Below, one piece after another: positions 16,708-25,544 of a DNA stretch of 64,000 bases. Origin of the DNA: Candidatus Woesearchaeota archaeon (GTDB lineage Archaea; Nanobdellota; Nanobdellia; Woesearchaeales; JABMPP01). The notes beneath the pieces are model-generated. The model saw only the letters and a list, made by a program, of their open reading frames with translations, ran no database searches and was not told the DNA's origin. The stretch spans positions 1 to 64,000 of the forward strand of contig JAGVYD010000015.1 of NCBI GenBank assembly GCA_018303405.1, given 5' to 3'. The number at the start of each line of letters is the position of its first letter. Positions within the stretch are counted from its first letter, which is position 1. The translations under genes and the position numbers were made by a program.

Positions 16708-16742
16708 AGCAATCATCCTGCTTCGCAGTTTAGAGGAATAAC

Positions 16743-17489
16743 ATGGAACTCGCGGTTCTTTATGCCATCCTATTTTTCACTGGAGTTATTTCCAGTTTTG
16801 TGGGCACGATTGTTGGCGGTGGTGGGTTGATAAGCCTCCCTATTCTTATCCTGCTCGGCTTGCCGCCGAAGACTGCAGTTGCGACAAATTCATTTGGCTC
16901 TCTGGGATTGTCAGCGGGCGCTCTTACAAAATTCTGGTCTTCCGGCAAAATAAACTGGAAATATACCCTGCCTTTTTCAATTATCAGCATCATTGGCGCT
17001 TTTTTCGGCGTAAAGCTATTAATATCAGTGAATGAGGAATTATTGCCAAAAATAATCGGAATAATCATCTTGGCTGTAATCCCATTTCTCTACATGAAAC
17101 CAGACCTGGGAATAAAAAAAAGGCAAACTGGCAAATTCATGAAAATTTTGGGTTATGCAACATACTTTATAATTGCAGTTTACGGCGCCTTTATCAGCGC
17201 CGGCGGGGCAATATTCCTTTTTTTCATTCTAATGTATTTTTTTGGCTTCTCATTTATCGAGGGGAATGCAACGGCGAGGATTCCAGCTTTGTTTTCAAAG
17301 TCACTGGCAATAATACTTTTTTTCATTGCAGGCTTGATTGATTTCAAGTTCGGGCCTGTTCTTTTTGCAGGCATGCTGGTTGGCGGGTACCTGGGTGCAC
17401 ACACAACACTCAGGCTGGGAGAATCCATTGCCAAGAAAATTTATATGCTGGCGGCACTTGCCCTGGGAATAAAGCTTCTGTTTTTCTGA
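16743..17489 (+). CDS. TauE/SafE-family membrane permease
   Basis: 248 residues with about eight membrane segments in two homologous halves. Family hallmarks: SFVGTIVGGGGLISLPIL in the first helix region and GAFISAGGAIFLF in the second half. The family exports or imports small anions such as sulfite, sulfoacetate or sulfate; substrate not deducible. GAGGAATAAC before the ATG serves as SD; it may be cotranscribed with hisS, 35 nt upstream. Confidence 0.9.
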   Translation: MELAVLYAILFFTGVISSFVGTIVGGGGLISLPILILLGLPPKTAVATNSFGSLGLSAGALTKFWSSGKINWKYTLPFSIISIIGAFFGVKLLISVNEELLPKIIGIIILAVIPFLYMKPDLGIKKRQTGKFMKILGYATYFIIAVYGAFISAGGAIFLFFILMYFFGFSFIEGNATARIPALFSKSLAIILFFIAGLIDFKFGPVLFAGMLVGGYLGAHTTLRLGESIAKKIYMLAALALGIKLLFF

Positions 17490-17551
17490 AGACAGTCCAT
17501 TCACCGATATATTTATATATATAATTTCTACAGTAACCCTAAATAAAAAGT

Positions 17552-20293
17552 TTGGTGGGTTATTTGGGAACAAAAAGAGGAAATTCCAAAGTTAATTACA
17601 TTTTCTTATACACAATATTATTTGCAGGACTACTTTTTTTCCTGAATTCCTCTGAAAGGGCCAATGCCCAATGCACTGCCTGCAACGGTGTAGAAGTATG
17701 CGGTGGGTTTAACAGGTGTTGCACGGATATTTTCTCTGACAGCATCTGCCCTGAGGATTTTGGCGATTGGGCCGCAGCCAACTGCGCTTTTGGATGCCAG
17801 ACTGAAGACATGGACTGCTGCACCGGGCTTGGAATGCAGTGGACAGCTGCAACGGGCTGGCCGGGCAAGAAACTAAGACAGCCATACACCATAGCACCGG
17901 TCTTGCCGGTAACAATCAACTATTGCTGTGGAAATGATGCCGGGGAAACTGTAATCTCCTGCCGAAATAATTCAGCATCTTTTCCAATTTGCGCAGATGC
18001 GCCATGCATGGATGCGGCTTGCAACTATCTTGCGACAAAGGGATGCTGCGGGGCCACTAATTGCTTTGATTCCAGGCCAGCACCACTGGGTGGAGAGACG
18101 TGTGTAGCTGATGGGGGAACCCGCAGTATCGATGGGATACTGGTCATATGCAATGCGGGCGTATGGGAAAAATCTATTGTTTCCTGTGCATCTGGCTCTG
18201 ATTGCACAAGCGGCCAGGTTTGCATTGATACTGATAATAACGGGATAATCAACGCGGCCAATCAGGGAGAATGCGGCACCTGCGACGGCACGCATGGGGA
18301 AATCTGCGGGACAATTGCGCACGGCGACCCGACTTTATCCGGAACAAATTCATGGCATGTATGCAATGGGGCTTCGCCGTACAAATGCTATGACCAAACT
18401 GTTAATTTTGCAGCGGTGCCAGCTGATTTGCCATGCTATTCATTTCCAAGCCCATCCGACATGAGCGAGACTTCTTCATCAGCAGGAGGCAGGATGCCTG
18501 TAAGTGCAGACCAAACCAGAAATTATGTGCGGTGTGCAGGCGGAAGCGTTTGCAGGGGAACAACTGCTTTGCCGTGGATTGGCGCGGGAAATGCAATTGG
18601 CGGAGGCGCATGCGCGAGCATTGACGCTTCAGGCTCATCTGTCGCATTAACTGACCTTAGCGACGCTTCCCCGAATACACTCGCAATTACACATATCCTC
18701 CGCATAAGCACAACAGCGTCCCACCTGAATACCCCTAACACTCCCAACTGGAAATTCCTTTTTAGCTGCCTAATAAATCCAGGAATTCCTTATGGCGCCA
18801 TAACAAGAAGGGCATGCGACCAGGCTGGCAACAACCCACTTGACAATTCGCAATACATGTGGGGCATAGAAGGCTTGGTCGGGCCAGGCATCAGCACACA
18901 TGCTGATTACTTATTTGAGCCAAGGTGCAATCAAAGCTATATCGGCGCCAGGGCAGTTAGCGGAATTAACACTTATACTACCTGGGGCACTTCAGGAGGC
19001 TGGATTACATCAGTAACAGGCAATCCTCCGGGAGGAAATTTCAATGTTGTCTCCTGTGAAACAGACCAGGATGCAAGGGCGGTAGCGAATTTCAACACAA
19101 GCAACAACTGCAATGGCGCGCTTGGCCAGGCATGCGACAACTCATATTGCTCAGCCACGCAACACAGCATAGCCTGCCCGACAGACCTTGACAACACCAA
19201 CCAATGCAGGGCATCTGACAACATTGGATGCTGCGCCAAGGCTGGCAGCTTCTGGCTTAAGGAAGGCGAAGACGGGGCAGTTGGATTTGGCAGCTATGGC
19301 GATGGCGCTGGAAACATCATGTATTATCCAAACCCAGACACCGGCACCATAAATGGTGTTGAAGTGGCTGAATGCTGCGGCGATGATGCAAATGAAAATT
19401 CCGGGCACACAGAAGCTTATGATAATCCCATGGCATTTGCAGGGGACCTTTGCTGCTCAAGCCCCAACCAATGCCTTGCGCTGGGCAAATGCAATGACAG
19501 GTCATCCAATAATGGGCATGAAGCATGCAATTACCTGGGAGATTGCACAGGCGTGAATACCGCAGGAGGGTCATCATGCTTTGACAGCGTTGACAATGAC
19601 TGCGATGACACCACAGATTTCTGCGATGGGACAAAGATTGTCTGCACAATTAATGGCGGCTTCCCTGGTGACAGGAGGGATGATGACTGCGTGGCCACAA
19701 TCACCGGGGCAGTCACAGACAGCACATCGGGCCTTCCAATCAATGGGGCAAATGTCAAGGCCATCCAAAGGGGCTCACTCATCTACAGCGGAAATACCTA
19801 TTCATCACTGGAATGGACTGCGCAGACCAATGCAGCAGGGCAATACACCCTGCGCGTCAATGCAGGGCTGAGCTATGACATAATTGCCAGCGCTGTTGAT
19901 TATGATTTCATGCAGACATTAAATGTGCCGGCAGGCTTCAGGGAGCCAATAACGCGAAACTTTGTGCTTGATCCGGCAATGACGAGCGAATGCAAGGATG
20001 ACTGCACGACAATCGGCAGCCCGCTGTGCAATCCAGCGTGCGACAACAGGAATGGGTGCCTGTTCCATGACGCGATTACCAGAAACCTTTGCGACGGCAA
20101 GCAGCCAGGGTTTAGGGCTTCCTATTCCCTATCAGAGGATGTCATTTGCTGCGAAGGCGCACCATTTGAAAAGGAATCCATAAGAAAAGTGGAAAACAAG
20201 CTGAGCACGAACAAAAAGAATCTTGTAAGGATAACCAAGCCGCTGGTGCTGGACGGCCAGCAGGTCAACATGGTAATTGACATCTTCTCCTGA
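17552..20293 (+). CDS. Large secreted cysteine-rich protein with a carboxypeptidase-regulatory-like domain
   Basis: About 913 residues. N-terminal signal peptide (YIFLYTILFAGLLFFLNSS...ANAQ), then many Cys-rich blocks (CCTGLG, YCCGND, GCCGATNC, ECCGDDANEN), suggesting disulfide- or metal-stabilised extracellular modules. SSCFDSVDNDCDD resembles the MopE/calcium-type DxDNDCD motif. Near residues 715-800, ITGAVTDSTSGLPINGANV starts a CarboxypepD_reg-like Ig fold. No C-terminal anchor is seen. A TATA box (ATATATTTATATATA) ends near 17523, pointing to TTG 17552 or GTG 17555 as a leaderless start. It opens the filament/secretion locus and is translationally coupled to the next frame. Confidence 0.85.
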   Translation: MVGYLGTKRGNSKVNYIFLYTILFAGLLFFLNSSERANAQCTACNGVEVCGGFNRCCTDIFSDSICPEDFGDWAAANCAFGCQTEDMDCCTGLGMQWTAATGWPGKKLRQPYTIAPVLPVTINYCCGNDAGETVISCRNNSASFPICADAPCMDAACNYLATKGCCGATNCFDSRPAPLGGETCVADGGTRSIDGILVICNAGVWEKSIVSCASGSDCTSGQVCIDTDNNGIINAANQGECGTCDGTHGEICGTIAHGDPTLSGTNSWHVCNGASPYKCYDQTVNFAAVPADLPCYSFPSPSDMSETSSSAGGRMPVSADQTRNYVRCAGGSVCRGTTALPWIGAGNAIGGGACASIDASGSSVALTDLSDASPNTLAITHILRISTTASHLNTPNTPNWKFLFSCLINPGIPYGAITRRACDQAGNNPLDNSQYMWGIEGLVGPGISTHADYLFEPRCNQSYIGARAVSGINTYTTWGTSGGWITSVTGNPPGGNFNVVSCETDQDARAVANFNTSNNCNGALGQACDNSYCSATQHSIACPTDLDNTNQCRASDNIGCCAKAGSFWLKEGEDGAVGFGSYGDGAGNIMYYPNPDTGTINGVEVAECCGDDANENSGHTEAYDNPMAFAGDLCCSSPNQCLALGKCNDRSSNNGHEACNYLGDCTGVNTAGGSSCFDSVDNDCDDTTDFCDGTKIVCTINGGFPGDRRDDDCVATITGAVTDSTSGLPINGANVKAIQRGSLIYSGNTYSSLEWTAQTNAAGQYTLRVNAGLSYDIIASAVDYDFMQTLNVPAGFREPITRNFVLDPAMTSECKDDCTTIGSPLCNPACDNRNGCLFHDAITRNLCDGKQPGFRASYSLSEDVICCEGAPFEKESIRKVENKLSTNKKNLVRITKPLVLDGQQVNMVIDIFS

Positions 20294-20349
20294 TGACAAG
20301 GGGATTGCGAGCTGATTTTGAATTTCCTGCCCGGAGGGCAAGAGCAACC

Positions 20350-20862
20350 ATGGCATTAAAGCACAAGGGATATTTCTACAGCATGGACGCATTCATTGCA
20401 ATGATAATTGTCGCAGTGGGCGTATTTGTTGTGATGCAGGCGCAGTCAAAGGAGCTTCCGAGGACCAGCGTTTTCCTTCTTGCAGATGACTTGAGCAATT
20501 ACCTGACTCATACCAAGATTTACGACCTGAATGAGGATTATTACCCAGACAGCATCAAGGCATGGAAGCAAAACCAGACAATAGCCCACATAGACAACAC
20601 CCTTTTGGAACAGGCAGGGGAGTTTTATGCAAAAGGCAAGCCTGAGCTGGCAAATACATTCCTCAGCAATGTCACAATTGCAACAGCGCAGAGCCAATAC
20701 AATTTTGAGATTCGGATCGACGATGTTGTAATGTTCAGCTCTTACACCTCAACGCAGGACAATGCAAAAAGCCTGATATCGAGCAAGTCAATCATTTCCG
20801 GGGTTATAGACAACAGCAATTTTTGGGGGCCGTACAAGGCTGAAATAAGGGTGTGGCAATGA
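20350..20862 (+). CDS. Pilin-like membrane-anchored protein
   Basis: 170 residues. The N terminus has a short basic stretch then one hydrophobic helix (DAFIAMIIVAVGVFVVMQAQ), followed by an extracellular domain, the plan of type IV pilin-like proteins, though no clear class III signal cleavage motif is seen. I prefer ATG 20350 (MALKHKGYFYSMDAF) with an upstream GGAGG; an alternative ATG at 20293 overlaps the preceding stop (ATGA) and adds 19 residues. It overlaps the next gene by 4 bp. Confidence 0.75.
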   Translation: MALKHKGYFYSMDAFIAMIIVAVGVFVVMQAQSKELPRTSVFLLADDLSNYLTHTKIYDLNEDYYPDSIKAWKQNQTIAHIDNTLLEQAGEFYAKGKPELANTFLSNVTIATAQSQYNFEIRIDDVVMFSSYTSTQDNAKSLISSKSIISGVIDNSNFWGPYKAEIRVWQ

Positions 20863-22445
20863 GCAGCAAAAAGGCCAATAAAGCATTTATCGGGAACAAA
20901 GGCATAGGGGGAAAAAGCATCGGGAAAAAAGGGGTTTTTTTCACCTTGACCGCCATACTTATTGTGGGAATAATATTTGCATGGTACTCGAAGACAGAAA
21001 TTGTGACAGGCGCTGACAAGATAAGCCTGACCCGGCTAAGGGTTGAAAAAACTGATGACATTGTGAGGGACATAAACACAAACTACATGCAAAGAATTAG
21101 CAGGGTGGCAAGCTATAATGCACTGAGCGCCATTGCGAATTATGAAATCCAGCAGGAAAAATTCATGACACAGGGCGAGTTTGAATGCGCGCTTAAAACT
21201 GTGCCGCTTTATGGAGCCCTGCTGAACGGCACATGGCTTGAACCGTTTGGCGCTGGAAAAGACCTTTATTTTGAAACCAGCCCTGATTTGGCCAGCAACT
21301 CCAATACAGGCGGCAATTTCAGGGAGTATTTTGGGGCAGGGGCAGGAGTTGTTTCGACTCTTGCACAGGGATTCCAGCCAACCAGTACCGATTCCCTGCA
21401 CAATGCAACATTTCGATTTTGCACAGTCTTGCCAGGAAATAAAAAAGTGGTTATCCAAATCAGGGACCAGGAATGCGGAAGGCCTGGCCCGCGCATCCTT
21501 GCGGAAGACAGCGTGAATTTTACCACCGTCTGCACACCTGGAAACAGCTTCGATACAAGGACAGTAAAATTTTCAAATAAGCCCGGGCTCATAGCCGGCA
21601 GGCAATATTACTTTGTCATGAACTCGTCCAATGGCGTTGTCGGCATCAAGAAAAGCCCAAACCCTTATTTTGAAGGCGACCTTAATGTAACCTACAATAC
21701 GCCAATCTCATATCCGATTGACGACAAGCTTTCATCGCCTGTCATGAAAAAATCCGGCATTGTTGGCAAAATGGATGAGCTTGTTGGCCTGCTTGATGAG
21801 GTTTACCATGTTAACATGTCCTATGATGTCCTGAAGTTTAACCTGTCGCAGAACAATGAGTCCGGCCCCTGGTTTGCAATCCTGGAATTCCACATCAACT
21901 ACACGATAAATTCATCAACTGCCTATTGGCAGGCAAACAGGTCAGCGTCAACAAAAGTCAGCCTGCTTGGGCTGCCTGACCCATACATCACCATCATGAC
22001 AAGGCTGGATGGCCTGGATTACCAAAACACCATAACCTATGAGTTTGCCAATGGCAGTGCAGTTGACACCACTTACGCCAATGTCTGGCAATTTTTCAAT
22101 GTGACAGAATTCCTGAAATACCACCCTTACAACCACGAAACAAGGGCCCCGAGCTATTTCATGAGGTTTTTCAATGACATGACAAGCTCCCTATGCTGCG
22201 GAATTGAGTCGCCAATCTGGTTCCAGAACTACATAACCAACATAACTTTTTTTGACTACTGCTTCTGGTCAGGCATTTGCCCGTCAAGCATACCCTTTGG
22301 CGAGGTCAGCCTTTATACAGTCAATGGCATAACGAACTCATCTTACATTTTCCTCATTGAGCCATACCATGCTGTAAAGTATAATCTGACCGGATATCTC
22401 AGTTTCTATACAGATGAGTCAACAGGGGACCGCATAATCACCTGA
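20859..22445 (+). CDS. Membrane-anchored extracellular protein of the filament locus
   Basis: 528 residues. A basic N terminus, one hydrophobic helix (residues ~28-45, FFTLTAILIVGIIFAWY), then a large predicted extracellular domain with many N-x-S/T sites, Trp and Tyr. It resembles pilin-like/minor-pilin architecture but is much larger; family not recognised. ATG 20859 overlaps the upstream stop (ATGA), indicating translational coupling; a GTG at 20853 is possible. It is followed by the structured element at 22481. Confidence 0.75.
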   Translation: MSSKKANKAFIGNKGIGGKSIGKKGVFFTLTAILIVGIIFAWYSKTEIVTGADKISLTRLRVEKTDDIVRDINTNYMQRISRVASYNALSAIANYEIQQEKFMTQGEFECALKTVPLYGALLNGTWLEPFGAGKDLYFETSPDLASNSNTGGNFREYFGAGAGVVSTLAQGFQPTSTDSLHNATFRFCTVLPGNKKVVIQIRDQECGRPGPRILAEDSVNFTTVCTPGNSFDTRTVKFSNKPGLIAGRQYYFVMNSSNGVVGIKKSPNPYFEGDLNVTYNTPISYPIDDKLSSPVMKKSGIVGKMDELVGLLDEVYHVNMSYDVLKFNLSQNNESGPWFAILEFHINYTINSSTAYWQANRSASTKVSLLGLPDPYITIMTRLDGLDYQNTITYEFANGSAVDTTYANVWQFFNVTEFLKYHPYNHETRAPSYFMRFFNDMTSSLCCGIESPIWFQNYITNITFFDYCFWSGICPSSIPFGEVSLYTVNGITNSSYIFLIEPYHAVKYNLTGYLSFYTDESTGDRIIT

Positions 22446-22480
22446 GGAGGCTAAACATGGATTTGCTCCAATCCTCCACA

Positions 22481-22642
22481 GGCTCTGCCCAGAATCTCGC
22501 CTTCGGCTCGAGTTTTGGCATCTGTTCGTCTTCAACTCCAGGAAAAATTGCATTTTTCTCTCTGGAACCGCGAAAAATGCTTTATGTAAAGATTGACAAG
22601 CCTCACAAAATTGATGCCAAAACCAAGTCTCTGGGCAGAGCC
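22481..22642. ncRNA. Candidate structured RNA / palindromic repeat, family 1 copy B
   Basis: P1 is a perfect 13-bp stem, GGCTCTGCCCAGA (22481-22493) with TCTGGGCAGAGCC (22630-22642). A small hairpin GCC-TTC-GGC lies at 22499-22507. P2 is TTTTGGCATC (22513-22522) with GATGCCAAAA (22613-22622). P3 is GCATTTTTC (22550-22558) with GAAAAATGC (22572-22580). Layout and length match copy A. An AT-rich element at 22656-22667 reads as a TATA box on both strands. On the minus strand it would start a transcript inside the P1 arm; on the plus strand it could drive the next gene. Confidence 0.65.
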
Positions 22643-22790
22643 TCCTCCGCAGTAACTTTTATATATGACTGCAGCATATGGAAGGCCAGGAACAGGTTGA
22701 ATCATATTCAGTGGAGACATATACTGTCAGGGAAAGTTTAGAGCGAAACTATTGTCCGAAACTGAACAAAAAAGAGGTAACCACAGTAAC

Positions 22791-25460
22791 ATGGCTGTTC
22801 AGCCCGAAACGGTTAAGACAGATGTAGATGCATTGCTTGAGCTTATCCGCCGCAGGAAAGAGATTAGCTTTGAGGAAGCATCCAAGACCTTAGTCCTTCC
22901 GCCGCCAACCATAGAGGCATGGGCGACTTTTCTTGAGGAGGAAGGGCTGGTCACAATCAAGTACAAGTTTACCACTCCATTCTTCGTTTACAAGGCTGTG
23001 ACTGACAAGGACCTTGCAACAGTCACCCCTTATGCAATTGTGGATGATGCCATGAATGTGCACCGCGAATTGTCATTGTACATCAAGGGCAAGGATTTTG
23101 CCAGGGCAAGGCAGAAGGCAGGGGAAGTCAGGGACAAGCTCGGATCGCTTCCAGCTTCATTTATGTCAGAGCACAATGACCTGATTAATGGCATTGGCGA
23201 CACTGAAAAGAAAATGAACGATCTTTTGTTCGAATTCTTCATGAATAAAAATACCAGCGTGGAAAAGGGCAGTGAAATGGAGTACCTGCTTTCAGAGTTC
23301 AGCAGGAAGCTCGATGTCCTGAAAAAGCTCGCTGGCCTCGCAACAGAGAGCATGGACCGCAAAAAGGGGACAGAATATGATGAAATGGGGATTGAGCGGC
23401 TCAGCGAAAAAAAGGACACCAAGAGGATGATTCTGGGGCTGACTGGCCTGATGTCGAAATATGACGCTGCATGGAAAAATAATGACGTGGGCGCGGCACA
23501 GCAGCTTTACATGGACATAAACAGGCATCTGCGTGAGCTGAGGGATGAGGTACAAAAAGAGGCCGGGATTGAGCCTGCTGTGCAGAAGAAATTTGACAGG
23601 GGAATCTCATCGGCCGACCAGCTTATTGAAGCCGCGGCAGCTGCCCTGAAGGCAGGGGACACCAAAAAAGTCACTGACAGCCTCATGCGGACTGGCCATG
23701 TCCTGCACGAAATCCTTTTTGTCATGCGCACCATCTATGATGAGAAGCAGCTGATTGAGAAAAAGGAGATTTTGCGCAGCGAGGTCGAAAACATTGAGCC
23801 GCTGCTGGCCCGCGTTTACTCATACATCAAGGAAGGGAAGCTTGACAGCGCAAAGGACCTGTACAGGGACCTTGAGGAAAAATATGTCATGCTGCCAACT
23901 GAGTTCATTGAGAAGAAAAATACCCTGAAAAAAGACCTGATCAAGCTGAACCGGGACCTTGCACTGAGCATAGCTGAAAAATCCAGGATTGAGATGGATG
24001 CCAAATCCAGGGTGATAAAAAAGCTGATGAACCAGGCATTGTCGGCATTAACGAGGAATGACATAACGCCAGCAGGCGAAGCATATGACAAGATTGAGCA
24101 GGTCTTCAGGGACCTGCCTGACGGGTTTGTGGATGAGCGGACAACGCTCCAGCACACTATCCTTGAACTGCAGAGAAAGCTCATAAACAGGAAGATGGCA
24201 TTGTACAGCGGCGACCTCAGGCTCAAGACTGAAAGGATAAATGCCTACCTTTCCCATATCTCAAAGCTGATTGAGCAGAAAAAGCCTGATGAGGCCATAG
24301 AGGCGTATGAAAAGGTGAGGGAGCTTTTCGGCATGCTTCCCGACGGCTATCTCGAGGAAAAAACAGCGCTGCAAAACAGGATTCTTGCCCTGCACAAGGA
24401 AGTCCTTGTCCTGAAAATGACCCTGCAGGTTGATGCGATGAGGGAAAAAAGCGGCCAGATAAACGAGCTGCTGAAAAAGGCCAACCAGCTGGTAAGGCAG
24501 AATGACATCAAGGGCGCTAACCAGCTTTTTGACCAGATTGAGGACATCTACATCACATTGCCGGACGGATTCCTTGTAATGAAAACCCAGCTCCAGAACA
24601 AGATACTTGCGATTTCAGATGAAATATCGCGCAGGCTGGACAGGATTGCAGCAGCGGAATTCCAGACAAAGCAGGAGCAGCTCAAGGAAAAAGTGAAAAA
24701 AGTCAATGCGTATGTGAAGTCCAAGAACCATGACCTTGCCTTTGCGGAATACGAGGAGATTATCAACCTGTACAACCAGTTCCCAACAGGATTTATTGAG
24801 CAGCGCACCAAAGTCAGGGCCGAGCTGCTGAACCTTTACAGGATAATAATAGGGAGCACGGACGCGTTCCTGATCAATACACTTGATGACCCGACAAAGA
24901 AAAAATACGAGGAAATCCTGAAGCTCCTTGTAAGGATGCACGAGCACATCGACCACAGGGAGTTTGACATGCTTCAAACGCTCTATGACAGGATTGCCGT
25001 GCTGTACCAGGACCTTCCTGTTGGCTTTGTGCAGAAAAAAAGCAAGATAGTCTCTGACATAAACATCATGTTCACAAAAATCAGGATGTTCCAGCTTTGC
25101 CAGGGCATGCAGGACATGGTCCGTGACAGGGATTTTGCCGGGCTCAGGGACAGGCTCAATGAGATTTACAGCTTATATAACCAGTCGGTAGACCAGAGCT
25201 ATGAGGATATCGAGCTTTTCAATTTTATCTACAACAAGTATTTCACATACCACAAGATTTTGCTGGAGGAGCAGAGGATTAGGGGCGGCATACTCATGCC
25301 CAGGATTCCCGATGAGCTGTTAAGAAGAATGCCGACAGGGGAAGGGGGGCAGATCAGCCAGCTGAGGCAACGGCTCGACAAGGCAGAAGCACATGTTTCA
25401 GACCTGAATTTTGATTTTGTCAAGCCATTGAAGGATATTTCACGCATACAATTCAAATGA
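22791..25460 (+). CDS. Repeat-containing coiled-coil scaffold protein with N-terminal winged helix
   Basis: 889 residues. Residues 1-70 look like a winged helix (EISFEEASKTLVLPPPTIEAWATFLEEEGLV). The rest is helical and charged. From about 23890 to 25080 a ~74-residue unit repeats six times in tandem, each marked by LPxGF-hxxK/R-x4-L-x7-L (LPTEFIEKK, LPDGFVDER, LPDGYLEEK, LPDGFLVMK, FPTGFIEQR, LPVGFVQKK); an earlier degenerate copy is LPASFMSEH. I do not know the family. Sitting directly before the filament ATPase, it may be a cytoplasmic adaptor. ATG 22791 with upstream GAGGT is preferred over TTG 22752. Confidence 0.8.
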   Translation: MAVQPETVKTDVDALLELIRRRKEISFEEASKTLVLPPPTIEAWATFLEEEGLVTIKYKFTTPFFVYKAVTDKDLATVTPYAIVDDAMNVHRELSLYIKGKDFARARQKAGEVRDKLGSLPASFMSEHNDLINGIGDTEKKMNDLLFEFFMNKNTSVEKGSEMEYLLSEFSRKLDVLKKLAGLATESMDRKKGTEYDEMGIERLSEKKDTKRMILGLTGLMSKYDAAWKNNDVGAAQQLYMDINRHLRELRDEVQKEAGIEPAVQKKFDRGISSADQLIEAAAAALKAGDTKKVTDSLMRTGHVLHEILFVMRTIYDEKQLIEKKEILRSEVENIEPLLARVYSYIKEGKLDSAKDLYRDLEEKYVMLPTEFIEKKNTLKKDLIKLNRDLALSIAEKSRIEMDAKSRVIKKLMNQALSALTRNDITPAGEAYDKIEQVFRDLPDGFVDERTTLQHTILELQRKLINRKMALYSGDLRLKTERINAYLSHISKLIEQKKPDEAIEAYEKVRELFGMLPDGYLEEKTALQNRILALHKEVLVLKMTLQVDAMREKSGQINELLKKANQLVRQNDIKGANQLFDQIEDIYITLPDGFLVMKTQLQNKILAISDEISRRLDRIAAAEFQTKQEQLKEKVKKVNAYVKSKNHDLAFAEYEEIINLYNQFPTGFIEQRTKVRAELLNLYRIIIGSTDAFLINTLDDPTKKKYEEILKLLVRMHEHIDHREFDMLQTLYDRIAVLYQDLPVGFVQKKSKIVSDINIMFTKIRMFQLCQGMQDMVRDRDFAGLRDRLNEIYSLYNQSVDQSYEDIELFNFIYNKYFTYHKILLEEQRIRGGILMPRIPDELLRRMPTGEGGQISQLRQRLDKAEAHVSDLNFDFVKPLKDISRIQFK

Positions 25461-25544
25461 TTTGCGCGTTTTGCGCAAGCACTTTGATTAACTCGGGACC
25501 AGGGCGGACGACTCGCCGCAAGATGGGCATAGAGCCGGATTAAA

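Noticed and set aside
22678-22827. Short frame starting ATG 22678 (MEGQEQVESYSVETYTV...) as an upstream gene or frameshifted start of the scaffold protein
   Set aside because: It lies only ~18 nt from the TATA centre, too close for a leaderless start, stops inside the next gene and has no SD; the scaffold protein has a good ATG at 22791.
25462-25478. TTGCGC/GCGCAA hairpin before the ATPase gene as a terminator
   Set aside because: Short, no T-run, and no second copy; kept out of the feature list.
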